From the NCBI RefSeq assembly GCF_035222485.1, contig NC_085924.1:4092001-4156000 (forward strand): a stretch of 64,000 bases of DNA. Direction: 5' to 3'. Shown piece after piece: positions 55,825 to 64,000 of the stretch (position 1 is the stretch's first letter; each line of letters starts with the position of its first letter). Made by a program: the position numbers and the translations under genes. Below the pieces are notes generated by a model. It worked only from the letters and a program-made list of their open reading frames with translations. It did not search any database and was not told the origin of the DNA. Source of the stretch: Podospora pseudoanserina (lineage: Eukaryota > Ascomycota > Sordariomycetes > Sordariales > Podosporaceae).

Positions 55825-57120
55825 TTTGCCCTCCGAGTTAGTTCTGCGGGATTACTGGTATTTACTAGGGATCTAATTCCTATTAGTTATCGTTTTGTGC
55901 TAATAATTAGCTAGTGGTGCGCCTAGTGCCTCGCTTATATTAGGAACGTAACAGATTGCCTTTAAGTAAAAACTGCTTAATGCCTTTACTTTACGGATAT
56001 TAATTGGCGTTCCTTTAAGCAGGAGCCTATATATCCCTACGTATTAGCTAGCTACTTCGTATTCTAGCTATATCTTTACGCTATTTGCTGCCGCTTCTCT
56101 CTTTTCTATCCGACTTGCTCCTAACCGTTCCTAACTCCGCTACTCTTGCGCTTACCGACGTCTGCTGAAATGGTGAGAAAATACACAAACCAACCACAAC
56201 ACCACAAATATACCCTCAACAGAGTCTCTAAATAGACACACCTGCGTGACAGTAGCTCGCTCGCAGGCCGCACTCCACGTAGGACAAAGAAAAGACTCTA
56301 TGGGCTCGCAGACCATATAATAAGCACCTAATCGGCCTAATCAGAGGGCAAGAATTGCCTGCACGCGTGCAAGGCACAAAAATATAAAGAAATAAAAGTC
56401 GATGTCCTGTCTAAAATAGAATGTCCAAAGCAGACCGCTTATATACATAACCCCTGAACCCCCGAATCCTCCGAGAGCCCCACTTCCTTACTCAAACCCT
56501 CAGGCCTATGGCTGCACCCCAAACCACTGCTACCTACTCTATACTAGCTAATATATTTAAAGTTCGCGGCCTCTAACTTAAGAAACAATTAGTTCCTATA
56601 TCGGCAGGAATTATATAACTAAACCCCCGATAGCTCTATTTTCTTTTTATAAAAAGTCTAAAGTTATAGGGTTATTAGTAATACCGAGAGGAATAAAAGC
56701 TTTAGTAATATAAATGTAAGTACTGCCTTCTAAATAAGTCTCTTATCCCTTCTTCCTTTCCCCCTACTTATATTTTTAGTTTAATATATTCGCTAGCGGT
56801 CCTAAAGAAAGTAGGCCGAGGGCAGTGCGCCTTACCGCTACTCCGTTTATATAATACTATAGATCTATAGCCATTAAAGTTTAACGCCCCTTATCCTTTA
56901 ACGTTAGTATAGGCCTATTAAATTAATCTACTAGGTACCCCTACTGTTCCCTAGTATATAGGAAGGCAAAATGGAAACTCAGCGGACAGGTAGTCTGCTA
57001 CATATATTCTCGCCGTCTATAACTATATGATTTTTGAAATGTAGTAATATAATAATTTATAAGTGTCTTCTTTTGTTTTAAAAAAAATAAATAAGTTCGT
57101 CTATGTCTAGAGTTGTAATT

Positions 57121-57416
57121 TTAATATAAATAGTGGTTCTAGTGTGTTTGATAACGGGCTACTGGCATGCGCAAGGAGAAAACGGAAGTCATGATCAGTT
57201 TTGGTTGCGGTAAATATAACCGAACGGTCCTTAAACCCACTTCACCTCAGGGTGATACTCACTGCGCTTACCTTTTGCTCACCTTGTGAGACCAATACGG
57301 ACTGAGCCAAAAAAATTGTCGGGTGTGACTATATAGATAGATATAGAGAAACCATACATCGCAATCGGGGCAAGGTTTGTCTGACCCGGACCCTCCTCAC
57401 ACGCTGGCTCATAGGC
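57121..57416. other. Edge of the AT-rich island
   Basis: Composition returns to that of ordinary DNA here. Nothing else recognised. Confidence 0.4.
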
Positions 57417-57647
57417 TTAACAACTTCCAATATTCTCTTGCTTACGGCAAATGCACGGTGCCTCCTTCTTGAAAGGCTGAGCATTTGCAAAATAATGGTC
57501 AGTAGGAATATGCGTTGGCTGTACGTTGCAAGATGCAAGAATGCTTGAGAAATAACTTGCCTTCCAATGGAGCCCGCACCATCCTGACAAATCTGGGTTG
57601 GCCAGCGGTACGCACCCACTCAGCTTGCTAAAGGTTGCCGTCGACAT
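57417..57647 (-). CDS. Possible 48-residue Cys-rich protein with GC-AG intron
   Basis: The ATG at 57647 opens MSTATFSKLSGCVPLANPDL, and exon 1 (57647-57561) ends AAG followed by GCAAGT, the one common non-GT donor. An acceptor CTCAG with a TACTGAC branch ends the intron at 57477. Exon 2 (57476-57417) adds PFKKEAPCICRKQENIGSC and a stop. The intron is 84 bases, so the unspliced frame is also open. Upstream, a GTAAGT donor near 57714 and an AATAAG acceptor directly before the ATG suggest a leader intron. The product has five Cys but no signal peptide. The locus is next to the transposon island. I know no family for it. Confidence 0.4.
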   Translation of the reverse strand: MSTATFSKLSGCVPLANPDLSGWCGLHWKASYFSSILASCNVQPTHIPTDHYFANAQPFKKEAPCICRKQENIGSC

Positions 57648-58622
57648 TCTTATTAATCATAGTTGGAGATCGAAGGGGTAGATAGGTGATCTTGTTTGGG
57701 ATGATGACTTACAGGGTATCCGGAGGGTATCAAAAGGATTCGTAGATGTTGGTGGTGTTGGAATTCTGGAGCTAAGTAAGATCAGGTACAGTGTTCCTGT
57801 TCTTATATCTATCAGTGTAATGGTTCTCGAGGGCGAGGTCTGCGGCAGAACATGATCATTCTCCATTAAACAGTCTAACAAGATGTCATTCTGCCAAATT
57901 GAAACATAACATGTGCTAAATCCAAAACTTGTAGCTATTGCACTAGTCAAGAAAGTTGGGTTAAACATATGTCGGATCGAACCCACTTTCCCAGCAGGTT
58001 AACCCAAAGGTAGGTAGGTACCTCAGATATGCGACCATCTGATACGTCGGTTATAAGAAGCCCACCGGACTTTAATGGCACTGCCGGAACCTGCTGACTG
58101 CTGTCATATCACTTAAATATCTGCAGGGACCTAGTGATCCGCATTGTGGAGGTAAGGAGGGCTCTGGGGGCTCACGAGTGCCACCTACCCTCGAGAGCTA
58201 CCTATGTTCGGATTATAACATCAATTTCTTTCTCCCAACCCATTGCGAGGCTGTCCACCAGCATGCTACATCACACGTCCCGCATCTATAACTGGGAAGT
58301 GTTTTGGCGGCCTTCCAGATTACCCTGTGTAAGAGAGACACGTAATCTTTCACGGGGAGACTGAGTCTGTCAGACAGTTCTGTGTCAGTCATATTTTGGA
58401 GAGGCCAATGGTTAATATCTCTTGATGGGAATAGAGACCTGTTTAATGGAACTCGGCTGACGGAAACGAACGCTAGAGCCAAGAGCCACGCAAATGGCGG
58501 GGACCTTTGGTTTGTCACCAGCGCCAAAATGCCATGGACCATGGCCCTCGAAGTGCCAACGAAGGCAAGTGACATTTATCAGCATTTATCTTGTGTATTT
58601 ATTGCACCTCTCATGTCCACTA
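57648..58622. other. Intergenic, no gene recognised
   Basis: Probably contains the leader of the small Cys-rich gene on the left and the glycosyltransferase 3' end on the right. A GGTAGGTAGGTACCTC motif lies at 58009-58024. Confidence 0.45.
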
Positions 58623-60281
58623 TCACGAAAGAGCGATGATCTCCTTCTCCACAACCTCCACGGGGTTCCCTTTGGCGACATGCCCCGCCAGCTCCCGCAC
58701 CCTCAAACGATACTTGTCATCCCCCAAAATCGTATCAACCGCAGCCGCGACAGCGTCAGGCGTAGGCCTCCCGGTCCTCAGGTTTATCCCCGCACCCGTC
58801 CACTCGACCCTCGCCGAGACCTCGCACTTGTCCTCCGTCAGCCCTGCAGCCACGACAGGCACCCCGTTCACGATGCAATGCACGAACCCCCCATATCCCG
58901 CGTTGAAAACCATAACATCAGCATGCTCCAAGACAGAGTCATACGGCAGAAAGTCCACCACCTTGACATTCCCGAGCTCAACACCCCGAGGCAAAACCTC
59001 GGGCGGCGTCTCCAACCCTTGCTTCCCCAGCAAAGCAATAACCAACACATCCTCCCTCCCCGCCAAACCCTTGACCGTAGGCGCCAACAACATGGTGTAG
59101 TCCCTCGCCAACGTCCCCTGCGACACAACGACGATCCTCCTCCCCTCCTTCCGTTCTAGAACCTCCGGCTTCCACCACTCCGGCCATTTATACCCCTCCT
59201 TCCCTCCCTTCTTAGGCGGCAAACTCCCGGCAAACATGACATGCGGAGGTAGATCCGGCCGGGGGTACTCCAAAACCTCATCACAAAGCTGCAGCGTGAC
59301 ATCATGAGCAGTATAACTCAGATTCACCATCCACCCATCCGGCACCTCCACCCCTCCACACCTCCTGATATTCTCCCTAAACCCATCATACGCCTCCTTC
59401 ACCACATATTTATAATACCACTCCTTTAGCACCCTATCCCGTTCCCTAACCCCCTCCCCCTCCCCAGGAAGAATCCCAAGCGGAAAAGGCGGCATGCCCT
59501 CCCCATCAAGCATAACAGGCGTAACATTTATCCCCACCGTCTTGGGCACCTCCTCCCCGTCATCCCACCCTTTGATTTGACCAAGACTGGCCCCGTATTT
59601 GAAAGGTAAGAAGCCGAACCACATCGTCTCGTTGACCACGATAATTTTCCTCTCCTTGCCATACCTGTCCCTCAGATCCTCCAACGCGGCCTTGCTAGAC
59701 AGAAACTGGCCTTCTATCTGCCCGATGAAGAATGTTTTGAAGTCTTGCACCATCCTGGGTAATCCCTCGGGGTAATTCGCCCTTTCCATTCCCCATTTTC
59801 TATACGGACCTTTGGCGAGGGAGAGGGACTCATGGATGGAGATGAAGTGCGCTCCTGACGAGGCGATGATGTGGGCGTGTTGGACTCCGCCGACGAAGTG
59901 GACTGGGTAGCCTTTCTGGACGAGATGGGTTGCGATGGCGGTCAAAGGGAGGACATGGCCTGGAGCGGTGGAGGATGTGCAGAGGATTAGGATTGCGGGG
60001 AGGGAGGGGTTGGAAGGGGGTGGTTTGGGGAGGGTGGAGAGGTCGATTGGAGGGCCGAAGATTCCCGGGGGAGGACCACCCGGGCCGGGGATGACTCCTG
60101 GTGGCGGGCCAGCGCCGAGGGGAATGCCGGGGGGTGGTCCGCTTTGGGCGAACGGGGGAGGGCCGTCGGCTTCGGCGCCTGGAGGGGGTCCCGTGCTGGA
60201 AGGGATGGCCATTTTGGGGGAGTTGGAGGCCTTGGCTGGTTGGGGGGAGGTTGGGGCCGGTTTCGATAAGACTTTGCCCAT
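58623..60281 (-). CDS. UDP-glycosyltransferase (GT1 family)
   Basis: An intronless 552-residue gene. The start is the ATG at 60281 (MGKVLSKPAP); an out-of-frame ATG lies upstream. Residues about 10-95 are a Pro/Gly-rich linker with repeated GPPPG. The GT-B fold follows: ILILCTSSTAPGHVLPLTAI with the acceptor-side GHVLP near 115, and the C-terminal donor-binding region at about 455-485, FNAGYGGFVHCIVNGVPVVA followed by GLTEDK. This corresponds to the H-x-G-x-G signature of sterol and MGT-type UDP-glucosyltransferases, with the catalytic-region HCG-type segment reading HADVMVFNAG. No signal peptide or membrane anchor is present, so it should be cytosolic. Likely substrates are a lipid, sterol or secondary metabolite; the sequence does not decide this. 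It stands alone, without cluster partners. Confidence 0.88.
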   Translation of the reverse strand: MGKVLSKPAPTSPQPAKASNSPKMAIPSSTGPPPGAEADGPPPFAQSGPPPGIPLGAGPPPGVIPGPGGPPPGIFGPPIDLSTLPKPPPSNPSLPAILILCTSSTAPGHVLPLTAIATHLVQKGYPVHFVGGVQHAHIIASSGAHFISIHESLSLAKGPYRKWGMERANYPEGLPRMVQDFKTFFIGQIEGQFLSSKAALEDLRDRYGKERKIIVVNETMWFGFLPFKYGASLGQIKGWDDGEEVPKTVGINVTPVMLDGEGMPPFPLGILPGEGEGVRERDRVLKEWYYKYVVKEAYDGFRENIRRCGGVEVPDGWMVNLSYTAHDVTLQLCDEVLEYPRPDLPPHVMFAGSLPPKKGGKEGYKWPEWWKPEVLERKEGRRIVVVSQGTLARDYTMLLAPTVKGLAGREDVLVIALLGKQGLETPPEVLPRGVELGNVKVVDFLPYDSVLEHADVMVFNAGYGGFVHCIVNGVPVVAAGLTEDKCEVSARVEWTGAGINLRTGRPTPDAVAAAVDTILGDDKYRLRVRELAGHVAKGNPVEVVEKEIIALS

Positions 60282-61032
60282 AGTCTTGTTGATGGTCGGT
60301 GAATAAAGCTTGACGATTGGCACAACGCTGAAAGGTTATGCAGAAAGGTGGTCTTTTAGACTACAAAGAGCGGTAACAAGATTGTTCGGACATGGTGGCG
60401 GGTCCCGGATGGCCATCGACACTTATACCAACAGCTCAATGCAACATATTGCGGCACAGATAAAGCCAAGTCGTGGTACCCGAAGACCGTAGACCGGGCG
60501 CCGGAGTCCGCTACCACCATCAAGATGCAAGGGCGCAGGAGATACCGTGCATGGCAAGATGATGATGCATCGACGATTATGGGAGCAGCAAGGGTTTGCG
60601 TGTTTTTTGTCTTCTCTTGGCCGTCTGGTGGTAATAATCATCTCCTCATCCCTTGCCTCCATTGTGCAGGTCGTTGCCAGTCGGCAATTCTTCGGGCCCG
60701 ACAATTCCTGCGGTTGAAAAAGGGGGTCGACAACAATAAAGCGACAAACCGATCATCTTAAAGCCGACGACGTGCATTCGGGTGCCGGACTTACAATACC
60801 ACCCCTTATAGTACCATCCACCCGGAGCCCCAACTCATTTAGCCAAATTGGCCGGCATAGAAGGCTGCCGCCAGGATCTAGTCCATGTTGTTTATCCAAT
60901 CTCGAGCCGACCGAGATTGGCATTTCGGGACCGACTTGCACCTTATCAACAACCAATATCTCCGGCAACTTTGGTGACACAAGAAACCGCTAGAAAATGA
61001 GTTCTGTATTGCTGCATGTCAACGGATATGAT
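60282..61032. other. Intergenic, glycosyltransferase promoter at left
   Basis: The left half should hold the glycosyltransferase promoter, the right half the 3' end of the SET gene. No other gene recognised. Confidence 0.5.
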
Positions 61033-62439
61033 CTATTGTTCTCCTTTCACCAGTTTTTCGAGATGATTCGGCACCAATGCCCTGCTCAGTTCATCCATGG
61101 CAGCCTCCAACACCGCTTCGTACTGACTCCGATATCTCACAGCCAGCTCCTGGTTCTGATTATCGGCACTTTCAATCTCGATGCTCTTAAAGCGTTGGTA
61201 ATCAAACTGGACCTTGGCACCGATCGTCTGTTGAATCCTCTCGAGGAGCTCGTGAAGCTCAGTCGGAATACTCTCCTCCGTGCCTTGAGCCCAGTGTTGA
61301 AGTGCAGCAAGTTCGCCAGCGGATGTTGCTACAGCAGAAGCAAGGTCGCGGATAAGCCCCGGTTCGATTCTTGAGAGCCCTGGCAAAGAATTCAGACGGG
61401 TATCTTGCTGAGAAAACACCCTTGATCTTCCCGCAACGGAGCTAGGATCGCTGAACGGTCGTAAGGAAATAAGAAAGTCCTGCAGTTCGTTCTTCTGCAA
61501 TGTCGAAGGCGGCCTTCGGCTTTTGACATGAACATAGTCGTTGTGAAGGGTGTCTGTAACCGGCAGAATGAACCCATAACCAAGCAGCAACTCGCTGTTA
61601 CTTTTGAGGCCGTAGTTGTTGAAGACTTGCTGGCCTGGCTGATAAGCATTATTGCAAATCAGCTGGCAAGTACCATCCACTTCAAGATTCCACTGATATT
61701 GGGAGGTCGGATCATGGTTGCCGATATCAAGAAGCGGCTGCAAGATGGAGAAGTCGTCGACTTTTGTGCCATGAGGCGTGAGACCCAAGACGTGATCTTG
61801 TGTTTCTTGTGAGAGGATCAATGACGGACAAAAACTCCGACTGGTAAAGATGCAAAAGGCCCACTTGTAGAGCAGCTGGGTGTATTCCTGCCACCCCGGG
61901 AAATCTACTTCCTTCAGAAGCTTTCTGGCGTGCTTGTACTCCTTCTTGATGTTGGCCTGGATCTCGCGGACGGCGACATGGGCGTTTGTCTCCTCGAGGC
62001 ATTCAATGTCGTCTTCGGGCCAGACAGCTGGTAGGGCCCAGGTATCGACGCGATCGGGCTGCGGAAGGGTCGAGATGTATGGCCACCAGTATGAGTCTTT
62101 CTCTTTCAAGTACTCCTTCATCAGGAAAAAGCGACCAATAACATGCGGTGGGTTCGATGACATGAACTGCGGTGGGAACACCGGCCGTTGCTCTTTGTTT
62201 TGTGGTGCCCTGCTGACGGGTCCATCAATCAAGGCGTTGATGTATGAGAGGGTTATCGCAACATGGCAGGCGACAGCGCAAAACCCTGGCGCCAGGGCCT
62301 CATTTGCGGAGGGTTTGACCCGTAACGAATATCCTGTGACATCGTCTTCGTAAACTTCCAGCGAAGGGTGTAATGCGGCTCCGTGATCTTGAGCCCATCT
62401 CTTCAAAGTGTCAAAACGGCTTTGGTCGAATTCCTTCAT
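61033..62439 (-). CDS. SET-domain lysine methyltransferase (SETD3/SETD6/RuBisCO-LSMT type)
   Basis: The first in-frame ATG, 62439 (MKEFDQSRFDTLKRWAQDHG), gives 468 residues without introns; the frame is open for 25 more codons upstream but has no ATG. The N-terminal RFDTLKRWAQDHGAAL matches the start of the split SET fold of this class. The SET core has DIGNHDP (about residue 237, the N-H motif binding S-adenosylmethionine) and NNYGLKSNSELLLGYGF (about 272-288). A helical C-terminal RuBisCO-LSMT substrate-binding region follows. Enzymes of this class methylate lysine (or, for SETD3, histidine) on non-histone proteins such as ribosomal proteins or actin, usually in the cytosol or nucleus. The actual substrate is unknown. 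Confidence 0.9.
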   Translation of the reverse strand: MKEFDQSRFDTLKRWAQDHGAALHPSLEVYEDDVTGYSLRVKPSANEALAPGFCAVACHVAITLSYINALIDGPVSRAPQNKEQRPVFPPQFMSSNPPHVIGRFFLMKEYLKEKDSYWWPYISTLPQPDRVDTWALPAVWPEDDIECLEETNAHVAVREIQANIKKEYKHARKLLKEVDFPGWQEYTQLLYKWAFCIFTSRSFCPSLILSQETQDHVLGLTPHGTKVDDFSILQPLLDIGNHDPTSQYQWNLEVDGTCQLICNNAYQPGQQVFNNYGLKSNSELLLGYGFILPVTDTLHNDYVHVKSRRPPSTLQKNELQDFLISLRPFSDPSSVAGRSRVFSQQDTRLNSLPGLSRIEPGLIRDLASAVATSAGELAALQHWAQGTEESIPTELHELLERIQQTIGAKVQFDYQRFKSIEIESADNQNQELAVRYRSQYEAVLEAAMDELSRALVPNHLEKLVKGEQ

Positions 62440-63386
62440 TTGCGTGGTTGTTGATGGTGATTTGTGCTCTGTGGTGGGAATGACGAAGTGCCGATGCCCA
62501 AAGTTTTCTGGCAATCAGCAGGTGCTTAGTCAGCAGACAGAGCGGAGCACAAGCTTGAGTGCCTCTCTAAGCTCTGTAACCATCATGTTTGTTTACTTCG
62601 GTGGGGATCTCTGCAATGGCTGATGTCCTCGCTGTGTTCTCGTTTGTTTTCTAAAACAAGCTGGACACGTGTCTTGATGCTGATCTCTGGGTAATGACGG
62701 CTCGCAAAGCAAATGCGGACTTCATTGACCTGTCTCTAGCGCACATTTACTCAAAGAAGCTAACTATTTCTCGAACATCGTCTTCGGGTGACTCGTCTAA
62801 GGCGTCAATGAAGCAATATAGTCGGCGATTGCTTATCTTACTGCCGGAAAGCATTCTCATTCCGATCGTTTCCCTAGAAGGCATAATCCTCCAGCTTCGC
62901 TCAGCAACCATCTCTAAAAACTCACTTCGCAGTTGGCTGAGGTGGTGGGCAAGCGGTCCGACCTACGATACCTAGTCGAGCAGCACTCACAGTCGGTCGG
63001 TTGAGTTGACGAAAAACAGAACCGTGCGAGGCTTCGGGCGGTCACCGTTTTGCCAGAGCCCCGGGGCTGGTCCAATTGGAGTGTGAAATGTTCTCAAGCT
63101 GCATGCATGCTGCCGCCAACTTGGCGATGAAGACAAAGTCGCAGCAAAGGTGTACACCAATGAAGAAGCAAGGGTTGGAATTCATTGGCACGTGCCAGTG
63201 TTGCCACCAAACCTGCCGGTGCTGCTGTTGTTGTAACTCAAAGGGGCCTAGGTTGATACCTGGGCCAGCAATTCTAGGTAAGATGCTCCAATAAATCCCG
63301 GGCCTGACAACATTTGTTTCATTCGACCAGTATTCTCGGACATTGGTGTCCATGTCCAGCCATATATCCATCCATCATATCCTACA
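62440..63386. other. Intergenic, no gene supported
   Basis: The left part is the promoter of the SET gene. A plus-strand ATG frame at 62694-62975 (93 codons) is open but shows no recognisable domain, so I leave it out. Confidence 0.4.
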
Positions 63387-64000
63387 CTACCCCACCCGCT
63401 CCACAACCACCATCTGCTCCGTCAACAGCCCTTCATCCTCGGGCTGTTTTCTCTCCATGCAAAAACAAGTCATCACCACGCCCAGCACCATCTCCCCAGC
63501 TACAAACCGAAATTTCTTCACTGCCTCCTCTTGCTCAAGAAGGTCTTGCAGATCAGACAGGTCAATCACCTCGTTTGACTCCTCGGCCGCTTGTATCAGC
63601 TCTTTTAGACTTCCCTTCCAGGTAGGAACTGAGCAAAGATATCCACCAATGGCTGCCACATCACCAGCTCGACAATGATACAGGCCAAGCTGTACATGTC
63701 AAATCTTTTTTGGTACGTCTCCCTCCCTCGCCCTCTAGCATCTGGATGACGGTAAAGATCCGCTTCCAAACTCCGTGTCAGGAAGGTGGGTGTATTTCTG
63801 TGACTCGAGCGTGTCGGACGGCTGTATTCATAATCGGCAATATAGGGGTCTGAGCCGAGGAAGAATTTGTTCGATGAGCCGTGAGGGGCGAGGAAGAGGA
63901 TATTTTCGGGGCGGAGGCCTTTGTGCAGCCAGCCGGAAGTGTGGAGTTGGAGGATTGTTTCTGCCAAGCAGAGGGCGATTTCGAGGCGGCGTTTGAGGGC
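63387..64000 (-). CDS. HET-associated pseudokinase, partial, with a frame break
   Basis: The frame enters from beyond base 64000 and runs to about 63610. It has a kinase C-lobe layout: LHTSGWLHKGLRPENILFL in place of the H-R-D-L-K-x-x-N loop (Asp replaced by Gly), then PYIADYEYSRP where D-F-G is expected. TFLTRSLEADLYRHPDARG and RFDMYSLACIIVELVMW follow, equivalent to the APE and D-x-x-S-x-G segments. Loss of the catalytic Asp suggests an inactive kinase fold, as in the kinase-like domains attached to HET-s/LopB and other incompatibility proteins. At about 63605-63660 the frame closes, while another frame continues LCSVPTWKGSLKELIQAAEE to a stop at 63387, so one base may be lost or gained. 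Without the N terminus the full architecture is unknown. Confidence 0.72.

Larger units (their letters stand above)
51994..57120. other. RIP-mutated AT-rich transposon island
   Basis: Long parts of this block, especially 52.45-55.9 kb, consist of TA-rich sequence in which CA and TG are almost missing while CG remains, the expected end state of repeat-induced point mutation. All reading frames are full of stops. Recognisable contents are two Fot1/pogo copies (listed separately) and a 38-base tandem repeat. Patches of ordinary composition lie at about 54360-54620 and 56160-56560. The sequence around 55950-55971 ends in CGTAACA and could be a long-terminal-repeat end, but I could not find its partner. 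Confidence 0.85.

Noticed and set aside
62694-62975. Plus-strand ATG frame of 93 codons
   Set aside because: No domain, no splice signals and no recognisable relatives; kept out as chance opening.
1-64000. CRISPR array or bacterial operon structure
   Set aside because: None is present; intron signals and gene families are those of a filamentous fungus.

Overview
The window looks like nuclear DNA of a filamentous ascomycete, most likely a Sordariomycete close to the Sordariales (an inference, not a database match). The supporting signs are short introns of about 54-84 bp with GTRNGT-type donors and CTAAC or CTGAC branch sites, a dispersed single 5S rRNA unit of the Neurospora type, HET-domain and HET-associated kinase-like genes, and an AT-rich transposon graveyard from which CA/TG dinucleotides are almost absent, which is the footprint of repeat-induced point mutation (RIP).

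Layout. 1-6.2 kb: the 3' part of an F-box/WD40 gene of beta-TrCP/FWD-1 type, a convergent ESCRT-III gene (Vps60/CHMP5 type), a frameshifted NmrA-like dehydrogenase, and a decayed Ser/Thr-rich repeat protein. 7.2-13.6 kb: a divergent 5S rRNA, a secreted tyrosinase, a broken C2H2 zinc-finger reading frame and a secreted chitin/polysaccharide deacetylase. 13.6-36.9 kb: very gene-poor. I support only a 71-codon Cys/His protein at 19.8 kb and a MADS-type pseudogene with one internal stop at 34.3 kb, plus microsatellites. 36.9-43.3 kb: a beta-lactamase-type serine hydrolase, a small conserved protein, an unknown two-exon gene, a small APH-like reading frame, a pogo/Fot1 transposon end and the FAD-monooxygenase pseudogene it interrupts. 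45.1-52 kb: a 1388-residue HET-domain protein with a long charged coiled-coil N terminus, and a multipass membrane protein. 52-57.1 kb: RIP-mutated island containing two further Fot1/pogo copies. 57.4-64 kb: a possible 48-residue Cys-rich protein with a GC-AG intron, a GT1 glycosyltransferase, a SET-domain lysine methyltransferase and the end of a HET-type pseudokinase that runs off the window.

The genes do not form one pathway. Common themes are secreted or cell-wall and phenolic enzymes (tyrosinase, deacetylase), non-self recognition (HET protein, pseudokinase) and gene decay. At least four genes carry stops, lost starts or frameshifts, and most of the substitutions that can be inferred are C-to-T or G-to-A in the RIP dinucleotide context. 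No clear new multi-gene system was found. The most unusual items are the HET coiled-coil fusion, the RIP-type lesions in single-copy genes, the divergent 5S rRNA and the long gene-empty tract around the 71-residue gene.
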